Below, one piece after another: positions 35,563 through 43,657 of a DNA stretch of 64,000 bases. Each line of letters starts with the position of its first letter. Positions within the stretch are counted from its first letter, which is position 1. The stretch lies in assembly GCF_010682105.1 (NCBI RefSeq), contig NZ_JAAGWH010000055.1, forward strand, positions 1 through 64,000, in the 5' to 3' direction. Source of the stretch: Modestobacter muralis (lineage in GTDB: Bacteria; Actinomycetota; Actinomycetes; Mycobacteriales; Geodermatophilaceae). Position numbers and translations under genes: made by a program. The notes below the pieces were generated by a model. The model was not told the origin of the DNA. It saw only the letters and a list, made by a program, of their open reading frames with translations, and did not search any database.

Positions 35563-35994
35563 ATGGACACCCCCGACGAGCTGCCCCGCTGGGCCACCAA
35601 GATCGCCGTCCTGCTGCGCGAGGACCTCGCTCCCTGGCAGGCGCTCAACGTCACCGCGTTCCTGGTCAGCGGCCTCACCGCGACCGGTCCGGAGCTGGTC
35701 GGCGAGCCCTACGAAGACGCCGACGGCACCGGCTATCTGCCGATGATCCGGCAGCCGGTGCTCGTGCTGGCCGGTCCGGGCGAGCTGCTGGCGACCGCCC
35801 GCACCCGGGCGCTGGAGCGCTCGCTCACGCCGGCCGTGTTCACCGCCGAGCTGTTCAGCACCCCCGGCGACGTGCAGAACCGGGCCGCGGTCCGCGCCGT
35901 CGCCGGCAGCGACCTGGACCTGGTCGGGCTCGCCGTCCACGGCCCGAAGAACGCCGTCGACAAGGTCATGAAGGGCGCCCGCATGCACCCCTGA
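35563..35994 (+). CDS. DUF2000 family protein
   Basis: The product (143 aa) fits DUF2000: KIAVLLREDLAPWQALNVTAFLVSGL at the N-terminus, YLPMIRQPVLVLAG in the middle and LDLVGLAVHGPKNAVDKVMKGARMHP at the end. These proteins have a peptidyl-tRNA hydrolase II-like fold and no known function. The divergent AraC neighbour is a common arrangement and suggests regulated expression. Confidence 0.85.
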   Translation: MDTPDELPRWATKIAVLLREDLAPWQALNVTAFLVSGLTATGPELVGEPYEDADGTGYLPMIRQPVLVLAGPGELLATARTRALERSLTPAVFTAELFSTPGDVQNRAAVRAVAGSDLDLVGLAVHGPKNAVDKVMKGARMHP

Positions 35995-36003
35995 CGCCCC
36001 GCA

Positions 36004-36060
36004 GGGCCGTGTTCGCGGACATGGCCCTCCTTGTCGGGGCCATGTCCGCGAACATGGCCC
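36004..36060. terminator. 24-bp hairpin between convergent DUF2000 and nirD genes
   Basis: 36004-36027 pairs with 36037-36060 around a nine-base loop, with a single G-T pair and otherwise perfect. It ends ten bases before the nirD stop. No U-run is present on either side. Its length and perfection exceed what termination needs. Confidence 0.8.
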
Positions 36061-36070
36061 CGACCGGGCT

Positions 36071-36442
36071 TCACACGGTGACGACGAGCTGGCCGGACTC
36101 CTCGTGGACCGGGTACACGCGCAGCGACGCGGCGCCGCCGGGGCTGGTGCCGTCGGTCCAGCGGAACGTGTAGAGGTGCAACGGGCAGACCAGCACGTCG
36201 AGGTCGGTCTGCCCGTCGGCGAGCGGTCCGCCGGCGTGCGGGCAGGCGGCCTGGGTGGCGTGCAGCGAGCCGTCCCGCAGCCGGAACACCGCCACCTGCA
36301 CGCCGTCGACGACGAAGGCGCGGCCCTCACCGGGCGGCACCTCCTCGACCCGGCCGACGACGTGCGGGGTGCCCGCGCTGACCTCCTGGGTGCCGAACAG
36401 GCCCGGTCCGCCGGCCGCGGCCTCGCTCTGCGTGACGCTCAT
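36071..36442 (-). CDS. nirD: Nitrite reductase small subunit (Rieske type)
   Basis: The product (123 aa) is the small partner of NirB. It keeps a complete Rieske [2Fe-2S] site: CPHAGG near residue 68 and CPLHLYTF near residue 82. Many NirD proteins have lost these ligands, so cluster binding is likely here. The ATG overlaps the nirB stop (ATGA). The first 25 residues are an unconserved extension. Confidence 0.94.
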   Translation of the reverse strand: MSVTQSEAAAGGPGLFGTQEVSAGTPHVVGRVEEVPPGEGRAFVVDGVQVAVFRLRDGSLHATQAACPHAGGPLADGQTDLDVLVCPLHLYTFRWTDGTSPGGAASLRVYPVHEESGQLVVTV

Positions 36443-38979
36443 CGGACCGGCACCAGCGGCAGCTCGACCAGCGGCAGGGCGGTGCGGAACTGGCCCGGCG
36501 TGGCCGGTGCCTTGCCGTCCTGGCCCCACGGGTCGGTGTAGGCGTCGATCGACTGCTGCATGTTGGCGTCCAGCTCGGCGCAGATGCCCTCGCTGTCCTC
36601 CAGCAGCACCGCCTTGATCTTCTCCAGCCCGATCCGGGGCACGAAGTCGTAGGTGCGCTCGAGCCAGTTGGCGTTCTCCCGGTAGTACTGCATGAACCGG
36701 CCCGACAGCTCCATCACGGCCTCGGGTGAGTCGACGGTGGCCAGCAGGTCGCCCTTGCGGATGCTGGCCCCGGCGGCGCCGCCGACGTAGACCTCCCACT
36801 TGCCGTTCCCGACCGCGACGACGCCGACGTCCTTGACATAGGCCTCGGCGCAGTTCCGTGGGCACCCGACCACGGCCATCTTCATCTTCGCCGGGCTCTC
36901 GATGCCCTGGAAGCGGGTCTCCAGGTCGATGCCGAGCTGCGTGGAGTCGCCCAGGCCGAAGCGGCAGAAGTCGCTGCCGACGCAGGTCTTCACGGTGCGG
37001 AAGCTCTTGCCGTATGCGTAGCCCGAGGGCATGCCCAGGTCGTTCCACATCGCCGGCAGGTCCTCCTTGCGGACCCCGAGCAGGTCGATCCGCTGGCCAC
37101 CGGTGATCTTGACCATCGGGACCTCGTACTTCTCGGCCACGTCGGCGATCTTCCGGAGCTGCGCCGGGGTGGTCACCCCGCCCTTGATCTGCGGGACGAC
37201 GGAGAACGTGCCGTCGCGCTGGATGTTGCCGTGCACGCGGTCGTTGATGAACTTCGCGTCGTTCTCCTGGACGGCGTCCTTGCCCCAGATCATCCGCAGC
37301 AGCGACGTCAGGCCCATCTTGGACTTGGCGTCCTCCGCACCCCCGGGGGCCAGCGCCGCGAACACCGCCGAGGGGCTGAGCAGCCCGCGCTCGCGGATGG
37401 CGGCCATCAGCTCGGGCTTGGCCATCGGGATGCCGGGGACGTACCAGCTGGCGGCGGGGTCCTCGACGACGTCGCCGTCGGCGGCCCACTCCACGACCTG
37501 CTTGACCAGGCCCTTGCACGAGCCGCAGCCCTTGCCCGCGCGGGTCTTGTCCATGACCGCCCCGACGCTGCCGCAGCCACCGGCGACCGCCTCGCAGATC
37601 GCGCCCTTGGTGACGCCGTTGCAGTTGCAGACCTGGGAGTCGTGCGGCAGCTCGGCCACGCCCACCTCCGCGGCGCCGTCGGAGAGGTCGACCAGCAGCT
37701 TGATCCGCTCCTCCGGCAGCGGGGTGCCGCGGTCGAAGGCCTGGGTCAGGTAGGCGACCTTGCGGGTGTCACCAAGCAGGGTGGCGCCGATGAGCTTGTC
37801 GTCCCGGACGACGACGCTCAGGTGCACGCCCCGCTTCGGCTCGGAGATCACCAAGAACTCGTCGCTGTCCCGCTCGGGCCTGCTGATGCCCATGGTGGCC
37901 ACGTCGACGCCGGCGACCTTGAGCTTCGTCGCCGTCCGGGAGCCGTGGTACTCCGCGTCCGGGTCGGTGCCGGTGAGCAGATCGGCGAGCACCCGGGCCT
38001 GCTCCCAGACCGGGGCGACCAGGCCGTAGAGCTCGCCGCGGTGCTGGGCGCACTCCCCCACCGCGTAGACGTCGGGGTCGTCGGTGCGCAGCTGGTCGTC
38101 GACGACGACGCCGCGCTCGACCTCGATGCCGCTCATCAGGGCGACCTCGGTGACCGGCCGGATGCCGGCGGCGAGGACGAGCATGTCGGCGTCGATCGCC
38201 CGGCCGTCGGCCAGGACGACGCCGCGCACCCGGTCGGGGCCGATGACCTCGGTGGTGCGGGTGGCCAGGTGGACGACGATGCCCAGCGCCTCCACGCTCT
38301 TCGCCAGGATCGCCCCGGCCTCCGCGCCGAGCTGCTGGTTCATCAGGTGGGTGCCCGCGTGCACGACCTCGACGGCCAGCCCGTGGCCCTGCAGCGCGCG
38401 GGCGGCCTCCAGGCCCAGCAGCCCACCGCCGACGACGACGGCCTTGTCGTGCTCGGCGGCCGCGGCCAGCATCGCGCGGGTGTCGTCGATGGTGCGGAAG
38501 CCGAAGACGCCGGGGATGAGCTGCTCCTCGGCCTGGTAGAGCCCGGTCATCGGCGGGACGAAGGAGCGGCTGCCGGTGGCGATGACCAGCTGGTCGTAGG
38601 GCGCCGTCGTCCCGTCGGCGGCGTGCACGACCTTGGCGTGGGTGTCGATCCGCACCACCCGGACCCCGGCCCGCAGGACGACGCCGTTGTCGGCGTACCA
38701 GTCGTGGCTGTTGAGGACGATGTCGTCCTCGTGCTCCTCGCCGGCCAGCACGTGGCTGAGCATGATCCGGTTGTAGTTGCCGTGCGGCTCCTCGCCGAAC
38801 ACGGTGATCGCGAACTGGTCGCCGCCGCCGCGCTCGAGCACCTCCTCGACCACCCGGGCCCCGGCCATGCCGTTGCCGATGACGACCAGGCGCTGGCGGG
38901 TGTCGATCCCGTCGGCCTCGTCCATCGCGAAGTGCAGCGTGCTCACGCCTTCGGGGCGCCCGCCGAGGACAGCTGTCAT
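36439..38979 (-). CDS. nirB: NAD(P)H nitrite reductase large subunit
   Basis: The product (846 aa) reduces nitrite to ammonium using NAD(P)H. Domains in order are an FAD/NAD pyridine-nucleotide oxidoreductase part (VVIGNGMAGARVVEE near 31, VVVGGGLLGLEAARAL further on), a BFD-like [2Fe-2S] domain (SQVCNCNG and GKGCGSC, about 430-490), and the siroheme/4Fe-4S sulfite-nitrite reductase core with KTCVGSDFCRFGLGD and VVGCPRNCAEAYVKDVG. The ATG shares its A with the nas stop (TGATG), so translation is coupled. An alternative ATG lies 18 codons downstream. Confidence 0.96.
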   Translation of the reverse strand: MTAVLGGRPEGVSTLHFAMDEADGIDTRQRLVVIGNGMAGARVVEEVLERGGGDQFAITVFGEEPHGNYNRIMLSHVLAGEEHEDDIVLNSHDWYADNGVVLRAGVRVVRIDTHAKVVHAADGTTAPYDQLVIATGSRSFVPPMTGLYQAEEQLIPGVFGFRTIDDTRAMLAAAAEHDKAVVVGGGLLGLEAARALQGHGLAVEVVHAGTHLMNQQLGAEAGAILAKSVEALGIVVHLATRTTEVIGPDRVRGVVLADGRAIDADMLVLAAGIRPVTEVALMSGIEVERGVVVDDQLRTDDPDVYAVGECAQHRGELYGLVAPVWEQARVLADLLTGTDPDAEYHGSRTATKLKVAGVDVATMGISRPERDSDEFLVISEPKRGVHLSVVVRDDKLIGATLLGDTRKVAYLTQAFDRGTPLPEERIKLLVDLSDGAAEVGVAELPHDSQVCNCNGVTKGAICEAVAGGCGSVGAVMDKTRAGKGCGSCKGLVKQVVEWAADGDVVEDPAASWYVPGIPMAKPELMAAIRERGLLSPSAVFAALAPGGAEDAKSKMGLTSLLRMIWGKDAVQENDAKFINDRVHGNIQRDGTFSVVPQIKGGVTTPAQLRKIADVAEKYEVPMVKITGGQRIDLLGVRKEDLPAMWNDLGMPSGYAYGKSFRTVKTCVGSDFCRFGLGDSTQLGIDLETRFQGIESPAKMKMAVVGCPRNCAEAYVKDVGVVAVGNGKWEVYVGGAAGASIRKGDLLATVDSPEAVMELSGRFMQYYRENANWLERTYDFVPRIGLEKIKAVLLEDSEGICAELDANMQQSIDAYTDPWGQDGKAPATPGQFRTALPLVELPLVPVR

Positions 38980-39326
38980 CAGACCTCCACCAGTCCCAGG
39001 TCGACCACGATCTCGCCGGTGACGCCCAGCGGCGCCGCGGCGTGCAGCTCGACGACGGTGCCGCCGTCGAGGTCCTCGACCACGCGCAGCGGCACGTGGC
39101 AGTCGCCCTTAGCTCCGATCGGGAACCAGCGCATCGGCTCGCCGTCGCGCACCAGGAGCAGGTAGACCAGCTCGTCGGTGGAGTTGCCGCCGCGGAAGTA
39201 CAGCGCCTGCGCCGTCCTCCCCTCCGGCACCTGGTAGCGCAACGCCGGGTCGACCGGGCCGGGCTTGCCCAGCCCCTCGCCGGTGATCGGGTAGACGCCG
39301 GACAGGAAGCGCGGGGTGCTCTTCAC
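38979..39326 (-). CDS. Possible internal start: separate C-terminal domain of the nitrate reductase gene
   Basis: GTG at 39326 is in frame with nasC and preceded by GGAGGAGG (39336-39343) with a nine-base gap, the best ribosome binding site near any start in this operon. Initiation here would give a free 115-residue protein (VKSTPRFLSGVYPITG onward). Either a once separate gene has fused with the reductase, or both products are made. The domain was not recognised. Confidence 0.4.
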   Translation of the reverse strand: MKSTPRFLSGVYPITGEGLGKPGPVDPALRYQVPEGRTAQALYFRGGNSTDELVYLLLVRDGEPMRWFPIGAKGDCHVPLRVVEDLDGGTVVELHAAAPLGVTGEIVVDLGLVEV

Positions 39327-41567
39327 GCTGGTGGTCCTCCTCCGTGACGGGGCGTGCGGGGTGTGGGCCGTGGGTGGGGTGTGGGCGAGGGGCTGCGGCT
39401 GGGCGGCCGGCTCGGGGGCCGGGATGCGCTCCTCGGCCACCCCGACGCGGGTGACGGCGACCGCGCAGACCTTGAAGGCCGGCATCCGACTGGTCGGGTC
39501 GAGGGCGGGGTCGGTGAGCGCGTTGGCGCTGGCGCCGCCGCCCCAGTGGAACGGGACGAAGACGACGTCGGGCCGGATGGTGTCGGTGACCTGGGCGTGG
39601 AAGCGGGCGCGGCCGCGGCGGGTGGCCAGCTCGACCGCGTCGCCCTGCGCGATGCCGAGCGTCCGGGCCAGGTCGGGGTGCAGCTCGGCGCGCGGCGTCG
39701 GGGCGATGAGCTGCAGGCTCCTGCTTCGGCGGGTCTGGGTGCCCGACTGGTACTGGGCGAGCACCCGGCCGGTGGTGAGCACGTACGGGTACTGCGCGTC
39801 GGGCCGCTCGTGGGCGTCGACGTGCTCGACGCGGTGGAAGCGCGCCCGCCCGTCGGGGGTGGCGAACCGCTCGGTGAACAGCCGCGGCGTGCCCGGGTGC
39901 TCGGGGGCTCCGGCCGGCGTCTGCGGACACGGCCAGAAGACGCCGTCCTCGGCGTCGATGCGGTCGTAGCTGATGCCGGAGTAGTCGGCGGCCCCGCCGG
40001 CGCTGGCCCGGCCGAGCTCGGCGAACACGGTCCCGGCGTCCCCGCTGAACCCGGCGGCCCCCAGCCGACCGGCCAGCTCGGCCAGGGACTGGAGGTCGTC
40101 GCGGACGCCGTCGGGGGCGCTCATCGCCTGGCGGCGGCGGACCACCCGGCCCTCGAGGTTGGTCATCGTGCCCTCTTCCTCCGCCCACATGGCGGACGGG
40201 AGGACGACGTCGGCGAGCTCGGCGGTCTCGGAGAGGAAGAAGTCGCTGACGGCGAGGAAGTCCAGGTTCCCGAGCCGGCTGATGACGCGGCGGGCGTCGG
40301 GCGCGGAGACGGCGATGTTGGAGGCGAGCACCAGCATCGTGCGCACGCCGCCGTCGGTGCCCAGCGCGTCGAGCATCTCGAAGGCGCTGCGGCCGGGGCC
40401 GGGGATCGACTCGGGGTCCACGCCCCAGACGGCGGCGACGTGGGCGCGGGCGGCCGGGTCGGTGATCTTCCGGTAGCCGGGCAGCTGGTCGGCCTTCTGC
40501 CCGTGCTCGCGACCGCCCTGCCCGTTGCCCTGGCCGGTGACGGTGCCCCAGCCGCTGCCCTCGCGGCCGGGCAGGCCGAGGGCCAGCGCGAGGTTGATCC
40601 AGGCCAGCGCGGTGTCGGTGCCGCTGCGGTGCTGCTCGGCCCCGCGGGCGGACAGGATGATCGCCCGCTTGCCGCGAGCCAGGGCGAAGACGGTGCGGCG
40701 CTGCTGGGCGACCGGCACGCCGGTGAGCCGCTCGACCCGGTCGGGCCAGTACCCGGCGACCCCGGCCCGGACGTCGTCGAAGCCGGTGGTGCGTGCGGCG
40801 ATGTACGCCTCGTCGACCAGCCCCTCGGCCAGCGCGATGTGCAGCAGCCCGTTGGCCAGCGCCAGGTCGGTGCCCGGCAGCGGCTGCAGGTGCAGGCTCG
40901 CGTTCTTCGCGGTGTTGGTGCGGCGGGGGTCCACGACGATCAGCTCGGCGCCACGCGCCCGGCCGGCGTCGAAGTACTGCATGGCCGGGGGCATGGTGTC
41001 GGCCGGGTTGCTGCCGACCAGCACGACCACGTCGGCCTCGGCGACGTCGGCCAGCGGGAAGGGCATCCCGCGGTCGAGGCCGAGCGCCTTGATCGCGGCG
41101 CCCGCTGCGGAGGACATGCAGAACCGGCCGTTGTAGTCGATGGCGCTGGTGCGCAGCGCGACCCGGGCGAACTTGCCGAACTGGTAGGCCTGCTCGTTGG
41201 TCAGCCCACCGCCGCCGAAGCAGCCCACGGCGTCCCGGCCGTGCCGGTCCTGGGTGGTGCGGACGGCGGTGACGATGCGGTCGAGGGCGTCGTCCCAGGT
41301 GCTCTCCACCAGCGGGCTGGTGCGGTCGCCGGGGACGGCGCGGACCAGCGGGCGGGTGAGCCGTTCGGGGTGGTCGAGGAGCTCGGGGGCCGACCAGCCC
41401 TTGGAGCACAGGCCGCCGCGGTTGACCGGGAAGTCCGCGGGCACCAACGTCGCCGGGCGGTCGCCGGCGGTCATCGTGACGCCGCACTGGAGCGAGCAGT
41501 ACGGGCAGTGGGTGGCGGTGGTGCGCGTACCGGTCGCCGGGTGCGGCAGCGAGACGGCGGTGGACAC
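38979..41567 (-). CDS. nasC: Assimilatory nitrate reductase with extra C-terminal domain
   Basis: The product (862 aa) is a molybdopterin oxidoreductase that reduces nitrate in the cytoplasm. A [4Fe-4S] site uses Cys21, 24, 28 and 54 (HCPYCSLQCG and LCSKGW). FCMSSAAGAAIKALGLDRG and VVLVGSNPADTMPPAMQYF are cofactor-binding parts, and ATRRGRARFHAQVTD to FVPFHWGG is the C-terminal molybdopterin dinucleotide domain. After a proline-rich linker (about 720-746) comes a separate 115-residue domain (STPRFLSGVYPITGEG to VDLGLVEV) not part of standard nitrate reductases. Inside the linker a ribosome binding site and GTG lie in frame at 39326. First gene of nas-nirB-nirD. The symbol follows Bacillus/Klebsiella usage. 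Confidence 0.9.
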   Translation of the reverse strand: MSTAVSLPHPATGTRTTATHCPYCSLQCGVTMTAGDRPATLVPADFPVNRGGLCSKGWSAPELLDHPERLTRPLVRAVPGDRTSPLVESTWDDALDRIVTAVRTTQDRHGRDAVGCFGGGGLTNEQAYQFGKFARVALRTSAIDYNGRFCMSSAAGAAIKALGLDRGMPFPLADVAEADVVVLVGSNPADTMPPAMQYFDAGRARGAELIVVDPRRTNTAKNASLHLQPLPGTDLALANGLLHIALAEGLVDEAYIAARTTGFDDVRAGVAGYWPDRVERLTGVPVAQQRRTVFALARGKRAIILSARGAEQHRSGTDTALAWINLALALGLPGREGSGWGTVTGQGNGQGGREHGQKADQLPGYRKITDPAARAHVAAVWGVDPESIPGPGRSAFEMLDALGTDGGVRTMLVLASNIAVSAPDARRVISRLGNLDFLAVSDFFLSETAELADVVLPSAMWAEEEGTMTNLEGRVVRRRQAMSAPDGVRDDLQSLAELAGRLGAAGFSGDAGTVFAELGRASAGGAADYSGISYDRIDAEDGVFWPCPQTPAGAPEHPGTPRLFTERFATPDGRARFHRVEHVDAHERPDAQYPYVLTTGRVLAQYQSGTQTRRSRSLQLIAPTPRAELHPDLARTLGIAQGDAVELATRRGRARFHAQVTDTIRPDVVFVPFHWGGGASANALTDPALDPTSRMPAFKVCAVAVTRVGVAEERIPAPEPAAQPQPLAHTPPTAHTPHAPSRRRTTSVKSTPRFLSGVYPITGEGLGKPGPVDPALRYQVPEGRTAQALYFRGGNSTDELVYLLLVRDGEPMRWFPIGAKGDCHVPLRVVEDLDGGTVVELHAAAPLGVTGEIVVDLGLVEV

Positions 41568-41608
41568 GAACCGAGACTGCGGTGGCGCGGTTTCCCCGCC
41601 GATGCGCC

Positions 41609-41629
41609 CGCGTCAAGGTCGCGTTCCGT
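41609..41629 (-). promoter_or_regulatory. Candidate nitrogen-control operator ahead of nasC
   Basis: On the minus strand ACGGAACGCGA is followed by CCTTGACGC, matching the narK upstream site at most positions. TTGACG within it could also be a -35 hexamer; a further GGAAACC lies downstream. The two sites suggest common control of transporter and reductase. Confidence 0.35.
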
Positions 41630-41695
41630 CGGCCTCACACCGAGCCGGTGGTGGCGGTGCGGCCACCGGGCACGTCGTGCTGCCATCCTCGGCCC

Positions 41696-42127
41696 GTGTT
41701 CGACCTGAGCGTGCCGACCACCCGCGATGAACGGCGTTGGGTCCGCCGGACCTGGGCGGCATACCCGTACGCGCTGCGACGTGAGGTGGTGCGCGTTGCG
41801 AAGCTCGGCCACCGGCACCCACACGAGCCGGCCGCCTGGGCGGCGGTCGTCTACGCGGCCGCGGTGCTGCGCCCCACGGGTCCGCACTGGTGGCAGAGCC
41901 AGCGGGGCGCCCGCTGGGCGTTCCCGCTGGTGCTGGCCGCAGCGGTGCTCCTGGCCGGTGAGGCCGTCTGGTTCATCGCCTCACCGGGACCGTCGACGTT
42001 GCTCGACTGGGCCGTGCTCGCGCTCGCCGTGCTGATCGGCCTGTGGGCGGTCTTCGTGCTGGACCTGCGTCGGGAGTGCCGCCTGCTGCTGGCCCCGTTC
42101 ACCACGACGGTGGGGCCGCCGCGCTGA
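41696..42127 (+). CDS. Small membrane protein, function unknown
   Basis: The product (143 aa) has a basic N-terminal half (VPTTRDERRWVRRTWAAYPYALRREVVRVAKLG) and two transmembrane segments, WAFPLVLAAAVLLAGEAVWFIA and LLDWAVLALAVLIGLWAVFVL. The GTG at 41696 was taken as start; the longer frame up to 41582 crosses the nas promoter region. It ends five bases before the converging MmcQ/YjbR gene. Confidence 0.65.
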   Translation: MFDLSVPTTRDERRWVRRTWAAYPYALRREVVRVAKLGHRHPHEPAAWAAVVYAAAVLRPTGPHWWQSQRGARWAFPLVLAAAVLLAGEAVWFIASPGPSTLLDWAVLALAVLIGLWAVFVLDLRRECRLLLAPFTTTVGPPR

Positions 42128-42131
42128 CTGC

Positions 42132-42458
42132 TCAGCCGGGCAGCTGCCGCCGCAGGGACGCCGGGGCGCGCCGCGACCAGGCCGCGTGCAGCAGCTCGTC
42201 GAGCAGGTCGGGGTCGACGACGGTCAGCTCGACGCACACACCGGGGGTGGTCATGCCCCAGGTGAGCAGCGTGACGCCGGGCTGTGCCGCGACCGCCTGG
42301 GCCAGCTCCTCGCCGACCAGCACGTTCAGCACGCCGTCCGAGGGCACGGTGGCCAGCACCGTGCCAGCACCGACCCGGAACGAGCGCCGTCCGTGGTGGT
42401 CGGCCTCGGTCACCCCGGGCAGGGCGAGCACCGCGGCGACGGCCCGGTCGAGGTCCAC
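42132..42458 (-). CDS. MmcQ/YjbR family DNA-binding-like protein
   Basis: The product (108 aa) fits the MmcQ/YjbR (CyaY-like fold) family: AAVLALPGVTEADHHGRRSFRVGAGTVLATVP at the N-terminus, EELAQAVAAQPGVTLLTW, and a closing DPDLLDELLHAAWSRRAPASLRRQL. The function is unknown. The GTG at 42458 gives the usual family length. Confidence 0.85.
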   Translation of the reverse strand: MDLDRAVAAVLALPGVTEADHHGRRSFRVGAGTVLATVPSDGVLNVLVGEELAQAVAAQPGVTLLTWGMTTPGVCVELTVVDPDLLDELLHAAWSRRAPASLRRQLPG

Positions 42459-42484
42459 AACCGCACGGTAAGGCCGCGCGGCCG

Positions 42485-42808
42485 TCAGCGGTCGGTCCCG
42501 CCCCGGCCGGTCCGAGTGAGCCGCGCGTTGTGCCGCCGGATGACCAGCGCACAGGCGACCACGCCGACGGCGACCGCCGAGCCAGGGACCGCAGCCGCGG
42601 CCAGGACGCCCTCGGTGGCCATCCCCACCACCGTCATCAGCAAGCCCGAGCCGACGACGCCGGCCACGGCCGCCCACGGCCCCCCGCCCTCGAACGCCCT
42701 CGCCGCGGTGAGCCGTCTTGCGGGCTCCGAGCGGAGCAGCGGCACGATGAACGCGCCGACGAAGAGGAGCAGACCGGCGACGTAGACGAGCCACCAGGTC
42801 AGCGTCAC
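42485..42808 (-). CDS. Small membrane protein, function unknown
   Basis: The product (107 aa) has three probable transmembrane segments (WWLVYVAGLLLFVGAFIVPLL, WAAVAGVVGSGLLMTVVGMA and a valine/alanine-rich third, AVAVGVVACALVIRR). It is in a leftward run with the MmcQ/YjbR gene and the next membrane protein gene, with gaps of 26 and 9 bases, so the three may be one transcript. Confidence 0.6.
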   Translation of the reverse strand: MTLTWWLVYVAGLLLFVGAFIVPLLRSEPARRLTAARAFEGGGPWAAVAGVVGSGLLMTVVGMATEGVLAAAAVPGSAVAVGVVACALVIRRHNARLTRTGRGGTDR

Positions 42809-42817
42809 GGGCGGAGG

Positions 42818-43237
42818 CTAGCGACCGGGGCCGCCCGCGTGCCGCCAGAGCGGCCGCGCGGTGACGAGCAGGACCACCGCCAGAGCCGCGATGACCGCGG
42901 TACCGACCCGACCGGAAGTCAGGCCCGGGCTCTCGTCGAGCACCAGGTTCGCCCAGGCGTTGGCCGCGGCGTCGGTGACCAGGACGCCCACCGCCAGGAC
43001 GACGCCGCTCCGCCGAGCGCGGGCGAGCAGGACGGCGGCCAGCGGGTCGAGGACGGTCAGGCCGATGAAGTAGCTCCGCAGCCAGCCCGGCAGGTGCGGG
43101 TAGGGCGCGAAGCCGGCGTCCACCAACTGAATCACGTGCACGGCCGTGCCGTACCCGAGCAGGAGCACCGTCGCTGCGGCCACCACCCGAACCCGACGCG
43201 GCGCGCCGGTCCACCTGGTCAGCCCGCGCGGCGGCAC
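42818..43237 (-). CDS. Membrane protein, function unknown
   Basis: The product (139 aa) has four likely transmembrane segments: VRVVAAATVLLLGYGTAVHVI, a segment around YFIGLTVLDPLAAVLLARA, SGVVLAVGVLVTDAAANAWA and GTAVIAALAVVLLVTARPL. GTG at 43237 is the start nearest the first membrane segment; the frame stays open upstream but crosses a 20-bp palindrome and is then low in coding character. Confidence 0.65.
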   Translation of the reverse strand: MPPRGLTRWTGAPRRVRVVAAATVLLLGYGTAVHVIQLVDAGFAPYPHLPGWLRSYFIGLTVLDPLAAVLLARARRSGVVLAVGVLVTDAAANAWANLVLDESPGLTSGRVGTAVIAALAVVLLVTARPLWRHAGGPGR

Positions 43238-43344
43238 GGCCGGACCGTACGCACTGCGTCGCTCGGCGGCCAGGTCCTGCGCCGGGCTCGAGCTGGGTCC
43301 TGGCTCACGGCTGAGCCGGCGCGGTCGACGGGACCACCACCTCC

Positions 43345-43387
43345 TCGCTTGTGCTCTGCTCCCTGGGAGGGAGCAGAGCACAAGCGA
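43345..43387. repeat. 20-bp perfect inverted repeat in a divergent gap
   Basis: TCGCTTGTGCTCTGCTCCCT (43345-43364) and its reverse complement (43368-43387) flank three G residues. It lies in the 255-base gap between two divergently transcribed membrane protein genes, so it cannot be an ordinary terminator for either. No promoter was assigned in the rest of the gap. Confidence 0.85.
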
Positions 43388-43492
43388 CCAGCACCCGACC
43401 TGTGGGCACCCGACCGGACCGCGCACCCACCGGCTGGACGTCCGTGCCGCAGGCCCTGGCGGGGGCGCGGCGGTTGGGCCACGCTCCGGTGC

Positions 43493-43642
43493 ATGGACGA
43501 GACGACCGAGCAGCGGCTGGTGCACGTGGCGACGGACCAGTTGCGGGTCCCCTTCTGGGTCGTGCTCGCCGGGGTGGGGGCCGGCGCGGTCTGGGCCCTG
43601 GCGGGCGTGCTGGTGGGCTCGTGGCTCACCCGCCGGCGCTGA
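43493..43642 (+). CDS. 49-residue single-pass membrane protein
   Basis: The protein begins MDETTEQRLVHVATDQLR and continues into one transmembrane segment (VPFWVVLAGVGAGAVWALAGVLVGSWL) ending in RRR, giving an inside C-terminus by the positive-inside rule. It starts with ATG after a long non-coding stretch and converges with the ArfB gene 15 bases away. No family was recognised. Confidence 0.55.
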   Translation: MDETTEQRLVHVATDQLRVPFWVVLAGVGAGAVWALAGVLVGSWLTRRR

Positions 43643-43657
43643 CCCCGCAGTCAGGCC

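Noticed and set aside
36439-37519. 482-residue minus-strand frame within nirB ending in nirD
   Set aside because: Only its last 123 residues (nirD) are real; the first part is an Arg/Gly-rich shadow of nirB.
41568-41695. A classical GlnR box (GTNAC-N6-GAAAC pairs) in the nas promoter
   Set aside because: GGAAC, TTGAC and GAAAC pieces exist but the spacing does not fit, so only a tentative shared motif is reported.
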